From assembly GCA_020747065.1 (NCBI GenBank), contig JAGMVK010000028.1, positions 434,001 through 498,000 of the forward strand: DNA of 64,000 nt, given 5' to 3'. The position numbers and the translations under genes were made by a program. The notes beneath the pieces are model-generated. The model was not told the origin of the DNA and did no database searches. It saw only the letters and a list, made by a program, of their open reading frames with translations. Every line of letters begins with the position of its first letter. The first letter of the stretch is position 1. Shown here piece after piece: positions 35,626 to 46,641 of the stretch. The stretch comes from Cadophora sp. MPI-SDFR-AT-0126 (Eukaryota; Ascomycota; Leotiomycetes; Helotiales; Ploettnerulaceae).

Positions 35626-36647
35626 CGTGGAATGGGTTGAGGCGTAAGGGTGGGCTTATGTTATGTCTCGAGATGACGAAGGTCTGGCCCGCTTAATGGA
35701 TTAGAATGAGCGAGAGGCGATACCGAAGAAATTAGCTGAGACTTATGATATCAATATTCAAAGTTCGAGATATACAGGGCAGATATCTTTGATTCTTTCA
35801 AGAATTGTGGTCGGCGTAGCTCTACGCCGATGCCCACATGCCCACAAAGTTGCATCTATTTAGCGGTATAGGACACGTAAAGTGGCATTTCTCTGCGCTA
35901 GAAAATAGTCATTAGAGGGCGCCACAATTTCGGGAATCGAGAATGGGGTACAAGCAACCAACAAGAAAGTAGCAGAGACTGCTCCAAGAATTGACTTTGC
36001 GATTTTGAGCGTCTGTATGGTGTCGTGGTGTGAGTGGGGTGTGGGGTGTGGGGTACATTCCCGAAAAGCGGGACACTCGGCACGGCTTCTGTGAAGCTGA
36101 CCCGGCATCTCCAGAGGCGAGTGTGAGAGTGAGGGATAAGAGCAACTCCGTCCCCAGCAGACGAGAAACTTCACGATCTGGACCAAAAGAACCAATCAAG
36201 ATCCAGGACTTCATCACATGATTCTCTGGCTAAACAAGCACACATCGAATGTCGGAAAGAATTCAAGCAAGCTTGTCAAGTCTCAGGCAAGAATGTAACA
36301 ATGGGGTATTTCGTTAGGCGGTTAATACGGATGACATTTGGACAGTTGAGGGATGCCATCAATGGCTGATCGCTAAGAGGTTCCTCCTCACCTGGAACCC
36401 CTGGATCAAGCGAAAACAAACAAACAGCATTGAGACTCAGATGAAATATCGAGGGCAAAACAACCATTGTAAATCCTTGGCAATACGTCAGTCATTTATT
36501 TACAGCTCTCCTTCCGACTAAAATGCGCTGAGGCGTAGGCACTGAGTCACGCCGGTGGAGAGAATCTATGTTTAATCTTCATTAACAACGTCTCTCCGAG
36601 TTTCCAAGAACAACAGTGATTAGGATAGCGTTCATCACAGTTACAGC
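35626..36647. other. Intergenic, promoter of the flavoprotein
   Basis: No gene seen. It holds the heptad array at 36034-36054. Confidence 0.6.
36034..36060 (-). promoter_or_regulatory. Three ACCCCAC heptads preceded by GAATGT
   Basis: On the gene strand the run is GAATGT then ACCCCAC three times with no gap (36054 down to 36034). The 11-mer GAATGTACCCC is identical to 1442-1452. Each unit is a GTGGGG CreA-type site on the complement. Confidence 0.6.
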
Positions 36648-38180
36648 TCACCATATCCCAACCATAAGCGTAACACCAAGTAGAAAGACCACCAAATCCC
36701 ACCTCCCAATATGGGTCCTGAAGCCGCCCGACTCGGGGCTATTATCAAACGGTACATCTGGTACCGTGTCGCCAGGTGCACTCGTGGGCTGTATTGGAGA
36801 AGCAGAAAGAACATTCACCGGCACAGTCGTTGGTCTTAGAACATCCACGAACGTCTGCGTCCCAATCACGGTCGTCTTTCCAGTAAGTCCTGACAAGTTC
36901 TCGTTGGCAGATATTCTGGTGGACACAGGAATGACTACGTTCAATGTCCCGGAAATCATGGTGGTACGTCCCGGGAGATGAGAGTTCACCTGGTCGACTG
37001 ACGTTGGGTTGGGTACGGAGATGGCTAGAGTTGTTGCTTGCGATATGATGACGAAAGTTTTACTTGCCATGATGGTTGTACTGCCTTGCAAGGCTGGCAG
37101 GAGGCTATTGATGGGAACTGTGCTTGGGCCTGGGATGATCACGTTCAAAGCTCCAGAGATTGAGGCGATATGTCCTGGTACAGAGTGGGTGATGGTGCTG
37201 GTAGGTGAGGGTCTTGACGGCGCCACTAGAGGTATAGTCGTGGGACTTGCAACCACGACGAACGTTTGACTGTTGATAACGGTGGTGCTCCCCGTTAGAG
37301 CAGGTAGGAATGGATCAACTGGGGCCAAAGTCGAGCCTGGTAGAACAACACCCAATCCACTCGACAGAGTTGTCACACGCCCAGGAAGAGTGTGAGTCGC
37401 GCCAAATGTTTGATCCGGTCCGAGGCTCTGAATGTTGCTAAAAGACTCTTCAGTGGAAGGATCCGAATCCTCAGCTGGTAAAAGTACGAATGCACCATCT
37501 GTGCCAATGCCAAGTTCCTGCCCTGCGGGGTCGACATCTGGAAGAAGTTCTATTGGGATACCACTGTCGTCAATGAGCACTTCTTCGGCATCTATAATTG
37601 GTACCATCATGCTTCCATCTTCTCCAGGAGTCCCGTCGTCAAAGGCTTGGTCTGGCTCTGGACCTGGTGGAACTTCATCTTGTAACTCCGAAGGGTCGCC
37701 TGATGAGCCTGGGGGAACTACCAATTTTGGAGTTGGTGGATCGGGGTCCGAGTCAGGAATGGGGAGATCGTCATTTCCCATTGAATCTTCTTCGTTAGGA
37801 AGCTTGTCATCATCAACTGGAAGTGATTGAAGTGGTTCATTGATAGGATGTGAAGATACAGATGAGGGTGACGCTTGAGTTGGTGCGCTTGACGAAGTTT
37901 CCTGGCCTGCATCGACCTGTGAAGGTACCTCGCCTTCATCGGGAACTATAATGATATCGGAAAGGTTTTCTGGAAGCCCAATCGTGGTTGAAGGCGTAGT
38001 AGAAGTTGTAGGTGTTGGGAATGTCGAGTTGAGATAATATGGAGTAGTAAAAGCTAGTTTGGATCAGACTGGAGGTCGAGGGATCACGCTTTGATTGCAC
38101 ATACCGGTAATCATTTCAAGGTAAGAAGTCAAGGCGAGAAGCCCGAAAAAAAGGTTTCTGAGCAACATTGTGGATTTCAT
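36648..38180 (-). CDS. GPI-anchored-type surface protein with three tandem repeats
   Basis: Two exons (38180-38105 and 38053-36648) give 493 residues. The start MKSTMLLRNLFFGLLALTS is a signal peptide. Residues about 30-230 are acidic and Pro/Ser-rich. Three imperfect copies of a roughly 60-65-residue unit follow, each opening with LPGR or VPGH, passing through SG.LNV(V/I)(L/I)PG, then a LTG/LQG-(S/K)TTV stretch and (Q/K)TFV. The C-terminus is a short spacer and a hydrophobic tail (WDLVVFLLGVTLMVGIW), which fits a GPI signal. It is likely a cell-wall or surface protein. No enzyme motif is seen and no family is recognised. Confidence 0.72.
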
Positions 38181-39381
38181 TGAGATTCTACCAGTTGAAG
38201 AGACTTTCGGATTTAGGATCATGGGAATCTGAGGAGGATCCAAGAGATACTTATGCCCCACCTCGCACTTTCCTTGACAACCTAGCAATGTCGTCTTCCT
38301 GTATACTTTTGCATTTTCTCGGTTTAGTTTTCCATGTCTATTATCGAGTCTACAGTGATTACAAAGGACCCCAAACTGCTGCGATCAAGCTTGTGGTAAG
38401 TCCCAATCACTCAATGTGGACAAATATTGCCAACAGCATGGTTGCGAGTGGACAGCAACTGCCAAGTCGTCGGTAATGGCGACGTTATTCATCAACATGC
38501 TTCGATACTGTTTTCAGAAGAGGGTGTCATGAATGTATTTCTCCTACACTGCGCCCCAACTGGCATGTATGTCTCATATATTGCTCGGAGGAGAACTTAA
38601 TCGTCACAGCACTCACCTAGCTCGAGCCTTCAACTTGGATGTTTGCGCTGATGTTCATTTTGACACTAGTATATTTTCGAAGCTCTTTTGGAAAGTTTTT
38701 GGTACTTTCGACTAAAGCAGTAGTATCATTTGAGCTGCGATGTTGCTTCTGTCAAGTAATGCCAGGAGGGCGAATTGCCAGGTCGTACTAGAATAAAGAG
38801 CATCTCGAGTGAGCTATATCAAGGAGGTCTTTTCTCTATTTGGTGATGGGTGGGATCATCAAAGAGGTCGTTCATACCACATCTGTGAATTTGGTGGTGG
38901 CAGTGATCATGGAGTGGTCGATAGTCTCGCCCGCTTGGCCAAGCGAGTTTGGGGGCATCTGCAGCTCAGTCACACCCAGCCCGCAACCACCACCCCCAAA
39001 AGAAGCAAATAACCTTCTGATCTCTGTCAATTCACCGCAGTTACCACCCCACTCTGCATGTCTGAAGTTGGGACGGGATAAGCTTCGACACCCAGACTAG
39101 TGCGGCTGGAAATAAACATCTGCACGCTGATTACCAACGTTGATATTTGTCTCAAAACGCCACAACATGAGGCCTCAATTTAGGATCCCTTCTGGTATGT
39201 TATGGTTCGAAATACCATTCATAGGTATTTCAGGTCGTCAGGTGGTCTGATGGCCAAGACTTGAGGTCAAGATAGCTGCAGTCTGGCTTAACATCTCAAC
39301 ATGGGTAAATCTTGGTTCGCAGTATCTTCCCAAATTTCTCGTCAAGGAGACAGAATTTGATACTTACTTTTGTAATCGTAT
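38181..39381. other. Intergenic
   Basis: Divergent promoters of two surface-protein genes. No gene recognised. Confidence 0.55.
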
Positions 39382-41724
39382 ATGGCAATGAAGTTGATCT
39401 TTTATTTCAATATTATGTCTGCGGGAATGGCATATCCAGCAATTCTTAGGCTATTGACATTGGTTATCCTCTCGCTGATCCTCAAATCGTTACCATCTGA
39501 AGCTAAGCTCGTGGTTCCAGCAGAAGCAACCGCTTCAGATCTTCCTGTGTCAACGGAACTCCCTATAGCAGTGTCAGATGTCCCTACAGATGTACAACTG
39601 GCGGTACAGACGACTCCAATCTCTGTATTCTCAAATGAAGACTGGTAGGTCGCTTCTATCGTTTGCCATGAATCTGATTTGCAATAGATCAGCAGCATCA
39701 TTTCTCGCTCATTTCCATTCTGGCGCTGAACATTCGACGCGGGCAACATTCTATGGAGCCGAGATCCATTTCAACCATTCACTCATGTCGTCTCTTTTCG
39801 TTTTTCATCTCGAGTTTCAAATCTGTTTGTCTAGATATTTTCCGTTGGCTTGCTTTGGTCTGTGACTTACTCGATACTTAGGGACGGCAATGACGGATTA
39901 TGGTCATCATTCAGCTTCCAAACGGGCAACCCGCCCCAGATTCAAAAGTTGCTCATCTCCACATCTTCTCGAAATATCCTCCTGGTCAGTCCATCAGGGT
40001 GCACGTCCTCCGATCCACCAGATTGCGCAACCTTGCGTGGCGGAATATTCGACACCACCAAGTCCTCAACGTGGATCCCGAACCTCGATGCAGGAGAAAA
40101 ATCCACCTATCCAATATCCTCGGATCCTTCGCTGGGATACGGCGGCACCGGAGAGTTTGGCTTCGATGAATTTGTCGACACTTTCACTTTCCTCCCACTA
40201 CTCAATCAGTCCATTGTTACAATTACTGAGAAAGAGCCCTACATCGGCTTCTTTGGCATCTGTCCGCGGCCAACGACGTTACCAGGCTCAAGTGTCCCAA
40301 TTAAGAGTTACTTGGAGAATCTTAGGGAGAATGGGACGATCCCGAGTCTTTCCTGGTCTTACACATCAGGAGGTCCATATCGTGAGTCGCTTCTCAGAAA
40401 CCACAGAGAGAGTCCATACTAACCCTTCCCAGGAAAAGGTACTCAGTCCGCAAGTCTGGTCTTGGGCGGTTATGACCAGGCACGCTTCACAGCCCACGAA
40501 ATAACCTGGTCATTTGACAAGAACGAGCTCCGTGATCTTACCGTGAAGCTTGAATCCATCACATCCTTCGGGTGGGGAGGCGATAGAGATCAGAAGTCCT
40601 TGCTTCCAGCTCCAATATCCGCGTTTCTGGACTCATCTCTACCATACATATGGCTTCCACTCGAAGCGTGTTTGCTCTTCGAGAAAGAGTTCGGTCTCGT
40701 TTGGGACGCTGCAACGGAGTTGTACCTCGTGAACGATACACTACACGACGCATTACTCGCCACCGATCCTAGCGTGACATTCGGGGTTAATAATGGCACT
40801 GATGGTTTCACCGTCAACATCACCCTCCCGTACGCGGCGTTTGATCTTCCAGCATCACGACCACTTGTCCAGAACTCTTCGCGATATTTCCCACTAAAAC
40901 GAGCAAATAGCACGACGCAGTACATTCTCGGGAGAACATTCTTCCAAGAGGCATATGTAATTGCCGATTATGAGCGTCTGACATTCTCGGTACATCAATG
41001 TAAGGGCGTTGCGAACTTCGCGGAGGATATCTGGCCGATCTATTCGCTGAACGAAACAGCTCCCGATCCGAACGTTGGCGGAACGTCGACCGATGCGGGA
41101 ATTATTGACGGACTGACGCCTTCTTCGACGAAGAGTAGTGTTGGGCCTGCTGTTGGGGGGACCATTGGTGGGGTCGCACTTGGGGGTATCCTGACGCTGG
41201 TTTATTTCTTCTATGTTCGACCGCGACGGCAGAAGACTGAGGATGTGGAAGAAAAGGCTGAGATACCCAGTTCCCCGATTGAGGTTATTGAAGATACAAC
41301 ATTTGTTAAGCCTGAACTTGATCACGACGGAGTGGGGATATATGAGGTCAATGCAGATAGAGAGCCTGTTGAAACCGAAGTCCAGGAGCAAGCTGTATTC
41401 GAATTGGACGGGTTGAAGGATGTTGTTGAATTTGATGCGCGGGAGCGTTATATACATGAGATGTCAGTAGAGGACGAAATTGCTGCAGAGTTGAGAGCTG
41501 GCGAGGAGGTCATCGAATTAGCAAGCCCATCCCCTCTGCCAGCCAATGATGGAGCTCCACCCCTGCAAGAAGCCAGTGGGAACGACACTTACGAGCCCGA
41601 GAATGCCATTGCTGAACTCGACGCCAATAAAGATGTCAGATATGTTCGGTTACGAAGAACTGATGGGGCAAAGTCGAATTCATCATCTTCAAAATGGACC
41701 TGGATATCCTTCCGGCACCGATGA
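39382..41724 (+). CDS. Aspartic-protease-like (A1 fold) membrane protein lacking first catalytic Asp
   Basis: Three exons (39382-39644, 39882-40381, 40433-41724) give 684 residues. A signal/anchor helix lies at about residues 17-38. The pepsin-like ectodomain has ISTSS at 113-117 where the first DTG motif should be, so that Asp is absent. The second site reads LDSSLPYIWLP with Asp321. Many N-glycosylation sequons are present. A single TM helix (about 491-516, VGPAVGGTIGGVALGGILTLVYFFYV, split by glycines) is followed by RPRRQK and a 165-residue acidic cytosolic tail. It is probably a non-catalytic surface receptor or sensor rather than a protease. The first intron (237 bp) is longer than its neighbours. 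Confidence 0.82.
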
Positions 41725-42322
41725 TTTCTCTACCGAAACTTATGTCACGATTATAACAAGCGAAAGAAGAATATTAACTTATGCCCTAACCTCAATGTCG
41801 ATGTAAAGTTAAAGAGGAACAAAGTTGGGTACATGATACAGCTGCAGTTCGGGATAAGTACCGAAAGTATTGAAGATGTGGTATTTGCTCATTGAAGACG
41901 GAGCCTATAACCTAAGTTTGGCGAGGTAAACTTCTTACAAGTCCAACTATACTGTCAGCTACTTATGCATATGACAGTATATTCATGCAATGCGAATAAT
42001 CTTGTATAGATACGCTGGCCATCGGAATGGATATTCCTCTCAAAACTTGTATCTGAAGTCCCATTGAGACGGCAAAGAGATACAAATTCAAGTGCTCTTC
42101 TATAAACATAAATCCGTTACCACCTCCCTTTCTTAAGTACATGTCTACAGACTGAAAAGCAGCGGCTCGTTTCGACTTGTAAGACTATTAGAAATGAAAC
42201 CTCAGATTAGAATTGTAAATGGTTATCAAGAGGACATTACAGACAAGAGTTAAAAGAGGAAACAGTTTTGTCAAGGGCCGCAGAAATTCCAGGAGTAGGC
42301 GGGTGGAGGACGTATTGTTCTG
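41725..42322. other. Intergenic, convergent
   Basis: Convergent 3' flanks. No gene seen. Confidence 0.6.
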
Positions 42323-43593
42323 TCACAGGATCGAACTCAGGGAAGACGTCTCTCTTCTTCTATCCCGGGATAAAAACAACCTGTTTAGGCTATCGAAGCC
42401 CGCCTCTCCTTGAAGATTTTGAGTTGCTGAGAGATTTAGCCTTGCCCCCTGCTTGTAAAGCCACCTGGCAAACTTCCGCCCCTCACATTCGCCACAATCC
42501 AGGGAGTGAAGAATCGCTTGATGTAGCATCTCCGATCCAAGAGTTGGACAACCGTGATCTGCTGACATTTCAAGCAATACCTTACCGACACCAGAAATTG
42601 TCCCCTTGCAGAAAGTGTGTCTCAAGAGTTTAGTGCCTGTAGAGGTACTGAATTCTGCACCATTCTGGATGAGAAGTCTGACAGCATCGGCATAATCATT
42701 GTCCACTGCCTCTCCCAAAGTTGTCCCCATTGATGAGCTATAGTAAACTATTTCATCGCCAGTACGTCCCCAAATGCATCGACCACGCTTACTCCTGGGT
42801 TTTGTCAACACTAATGAGCGATTGTAACCTCTGTCATCTCCGGCACCTCCCTCAATGTATGCACCACGCTGGAGCAGTGTCTCGACCACTTCGATGGATC
42901 GTTTCTCGTGCATAAGCGATAAATCCAATGGCGTCTGGGGTACTGAGGAATCTTCCCGGCGTAGTGAGAAACCTTCCCATCGTGCTGATTCTCTGCCTAT
43001 ATGTGCATTACAGTCTGCCCCAGAATCGAGCAAAACGATGCATGTTGCACGACAGCCAAAATAAGCCGCGCAGTGTAACGCTGTCCAGATGCTGCCAGTA
43101 TTGAGAAGACCGAGAGGTTGCCAAGTAGTTTTTGCCTTCAAAGAGGGGGCAGGGTGGACATGTCCACAAACTCATCCACCGCATGACCATCAGCAATTAA
43201 TGACGAAACAAGTTTAGACCTGTCGAAAATTGCTGCCATGTGACAGAGCCGCCGGTCCAACTTTGCTCCATGACTTCGCAAATCATCCACCCGATCCCAA
43301 AGTTCAGCTTGGGCGGCAATGATAATTGGTGGATCGCCTTCGCGTGATGTAGATGAGTTGGCATCGCAACGTATCAACAACTTCAACGGCTCCATCGATT
43401 CCGAGTAGCTTACTGCCCAAATAAGGGCTTGGTCTGCTCTAGATTGTATTACTTGTTGTGCATCTTCGGGGCCATGTCCGGGCTTCTTCACATAGTCGGA
43501 CAGCACACTGGTTTTGACATCCTGTGCCTGGATGTAGGTCTTAGACTCGGCTAAGAAGAACACTTGATAATCAGAGGCCAGAAGTCGAAACAT
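42323..43593 (-). CDS. Ankyrin-repeat protein
   Basis: Two exons (43593-43172 and 43091-42323) encode 396 residues. Ankyrin units are seen as PPIIIAAQAELWDRVDDLRSHGAKLD, WTALHCAAYFGC, IVLLDSGADCNAH, TPLDLSLMHEKRSIEVVETLLQRGAYIE and AVRLLIQNGAEF. The intron (43171-43092) uses a GTTTGT donor. It joins HAVD to DIWTALHCAAYFG, which restores normal ankyrin spacing and the frame. Without it the frame stops at 43138. Ankyrin repeats mediate protein binding. There are no other domains, so the role is unknown. An upstream exon may have been missed. Confidence 0.68.
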
Positions 43594-44235
43594 GAAGAAT
43601 AATCGCTTGAAGCAACCCCCTCGGGCAGTAAAACATGCTGGGATTTCAAAGTGGGGTTGGCCATGTTTACCAAATGCTCGCTAAAGTAAAAATATTTCGG
43701 CAATCCTTCCACATGCTATCGATCCAACTATCTCTCAATCAACTCCATGACAACTACGTCTTCAAGAATTTATCAGTGTTAAGATCGCGCTCCCCTCACG
43801 GTTATTCCGCCACTTCTAAAATTTTGATTCTCAACTTTACTCAATTCTTGAGACGAGCTAGTGAGCTTCGAACTTTCAGTAGCTTGAAACCAGAGCAGAA
43901 TGTGGCTAGATATCTCAAACTCTCGGCGGATTTATATTGCCAACTTACCACAACACAGTGCCAGGCCCAGCGGATTAATCTCTACACAAAAGAGATCAGG
44001 TTACATGAACTCAGCTGATCCAATATAGTACTCATGTGAATGATTCAATCATGTGAAGTTTGAAACATCAAGATTTCCATAAGCTAAACAGATGGGTACA
44101 TATTTGACAGTTGCTAGATGACACTTTCCCGCCAGAACAGAAGACAGAAAATCAAACAGACAAGATGACAGCCACTTGGGAGGATAACATGTCATCTCCA
44201 CAAACATGCCCGCATATTCCTTCCACGCTCTCTGA
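43594..44235. other. Intergenic
   Basis: One 127-codon frame on the plus strand (43635-44018) has no recognisable features. No gene called. Confidence 0.5.
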
Positions 44236-44763
44236 TTAACAGCCACCATTGTTAGGATCAATCCTATACCAGAAATCACCATGAGTCTGTTCACTCCCTT
44301 GCTTACAGCCATCAACTTCCGTATTGAAAGCATCATTGCACATCTGCCAAGTCATAACCTTCTCCCCGCCGCTGGTATTCCTGATCGCCCAATCAATGTG
44401 GCGATTCCCGCCGACCGGCCCACCACAATCCTGCGAGCAGCCTCCCTTGCACAGACCCTGTGAGACCTCCTCCGGCAAGGCGCTACACCCATCGATGCAT
44501 TCTGAGAAGCAGTTTGCATCGTCGGAGGCTGTGATTGCCCATTGGCTGCAGAGGTTGAACTCCTCGCCTGGGCCGAATGTCTTTCCGTTGACCATGTTGC
44601 AGGTGGTGCTGATGTCGGCCCTGACTTCTCCTCCTCTGAGGTCAGAGATTCCGCCGTGGAGGGCGTCGAAGTACATGCCTCCGTAGCAGCCCGCTTGGAC
44701 TTGTGGGAGGGCAGTTGCCAGAAGGGCAACAATTGCTGGAATCATGGATGAAGATGGGAACAT
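44236..44763 (-). CDS. Small secreted cysteine-rich protein
   Basis: A single exon of 175 residues. A signal peptide spans about residues 1-24 (PAIVALLATALPQVQA before GCYGG). The mature part has many cysteines, most in clusters such as NCFSECIDGC, LCKGGCSQDC, WQMC and DGC, consistent with several disulfides, and is otherwise hydrophilic. The pattern fits fungal secreted cysteine-rich proteins, among which candidate effectors are found, but there is no specific homology I can name. Its 5' leader contains a duplicated 56-bp segment (44782-44910). Confidence 0.75.
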   Translation of the reverse strand: MFPSSSMIPAIVALLATALPQVQAGCYGGMYFDALHGGISDLRGGEVRADISTTCNMVNGKTFGPGEEFNLCSQWAITASDDANCFSECIDGCSALPEEVSQGLCKGGCSQDCGGPVGGNRHIDWAIRNTSGGEKVMTWQMCNDAFNTEVDGCKQGSEQTHGDFWYRIDPNNGGC

Positions 44764-46641
44764 TTTTTATGCGTGGATGGCGTTGATTTGCTATGGGTCG
44801 AAGCTTGAGGATGAAGGTCTTGCGAATGTTTGATGTTCGAGATTTTGACTGATAGTTGATTTGTTGTAGATTGAAGCTGAAGGATGGAAGTCTTGCGAAT
44901 GTTTGATGTAGAAGTAAAGATCAAGGAAAATGGCAAGACCTCGCAGTCTTTATAGACTTTTGACTCACTACGAGACCGTTGCTGGTATTCTTAGCCAGCA
45001 GATTACAACATACTCGACGTAGAGCAAATGATCCATCCATCTCCGCCTCTGAATGAGGCGAAGCCGGAGGATCATTAGCTTACCGGTTCCAAGAAATAAA
45101 AACGGAAACAAATCTTGGCAGCCATGCCATTTGAAAGGATAAGGAAGAGGGTTAGCAGGATTATCTTGGTACTTACGAAGGAGGGAAATAGTCACAAATG
45201 CCGGGCAGGCTGGTTAAGTAATGTGGTTGGAGTAGATGAAAATATCCGCCCGGATCGTATCGAGATTAAGTCATGATAAATCCAGAACCGAGGACAATGA
45301 GGTCAAGTCAACACCACAAACCATCAAATGGACAATCAATACCAAGCTAAACAACCAAACGTAAGACATAAAGCAGTGTTAAACGTAGAATCCATCTCGT
45401 TTACTTCCCATATATGAGTCAAGATTACAAATCCATAACACGCCGCAACATTGACGACCGATGCATTGACACCAAATATCTGCCAAGAACTACGATGGTG
45501 GCAAGACCTTTTTGCGCCTCGGTTGGTGGCCGAAAAGAATGAGTTACGAGAGTGCACGACACTACTTCTGCGCCGTAAGTATCAATTGACTAATTGAGCA
45601 AAGCAATGCTCGTAACAATCCCGCTGAAGAGATAGGAAAGGAAGCATTGACAGGAAAACGGCAGACAATGTACGTACTTCATACAAGCCCAAACGATCAA
45701 CAGGACTTGGCATCTGTACTCAATCCCCCGGATCTTACTATCTGGAGAGGGAATAATCAAATCGTGATTGGCTCATTGGTTTCATCTGAAGGAAATTAAC
45801 TTTCAGGTCGCGCGCATAACCATGAGCCTCACACACCAAAAATACGACCCATCCAATAAACGCCCCAATCCCTTCGTTACTAAGTTCAGCCCCCTTTCCC
45901 CTCCCTCCCCTTCCCCCGGTCCGGCCCGTACAGAACGAAGTCCGGGTCCGGGGTAATCTTACCTCGCCTCATCACGCCTCGCTCGCTTAGAGAATCTACG
46001 TGGCTGTGAGATGCTATTCTGCAATATCCATCCATGAATTTTATGTCAATTTTTCTGGGAATGTAGGATCTGGTTGATAGTCGCTTAAAAGCCAAAGCCC
46101 AAAAGCCAAGATAACATGAGTGGCTGTGAGAAGATGCTGGATTAAGCAAGCAATGGTTCTTTTCGGCAAACAGTGAACGATCGCATATTTCACTGTCTGT
46201 AAATGTAAAACCAAGAAATTGGCTCTATACTCAGGCAGCAAATGCAATCATATTAAATCCAAAATTAGAACGCCCTGCCTTCTGCCCCCGCATATCCTTT
46301 CCATTCTATCTATGCATGTCTTTACTCTCATTCATTCATTCCTTCCATTCTTTCCTTCTCTCCTTACCATCCAAGTTTGCTTCAATCCAAGCACTGCACT
46401 GCCTTTCATCTCATGTCTCCCATCATCGTGCACAGCTACGGAAACGAAAAAGCAAAAGAAAGACTCGCCGAGACGCCCTAACAGACCGTGAATAAATAGC
46501 CACCCAGCACGATAGACCCGACAATCTTAGCATGTAAGAATGCAGCCAAATGGCTCTAGCACGATACAGACAGCACAACAAAGCACGGGACAGGACAATC
46601 ATTCAACCCCACCCTCTCGGTTCTCAACCATCTCGATTCGA
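44764..46641. other. Intergenic (1.9 kb)
   Basis: No gene recognised apart from the duplicated leader at 44782-44910. Confidence 0.55.
44782..44910. repeat. Direct duplication, about 56 bp, 73-bp period
   Basis: Two copies, 44782-44837 and 44855-44910, share GTTGATTTG, GAAGCT, GAGGATGAAGG-like and the identical 18-mer TCTTGCGAATGTTTGATG. They lie 19-147 bp upstream of the small secreted protein's ATG. Confidence 0.75.

Noticed and set aside
42330..42375. GAGTTCGATCC on the minus strand, another B-box match
   Set aside because: It lies beside the ankyrin coding end and no tRNA stems can be built around it.
43138..43160. Frameshift in the ankyrin gene at a run of five C
   Set aside because: An 80-bp intron explains the frame change and gives proper ankyrin spacing, so a frameshift is not needed.
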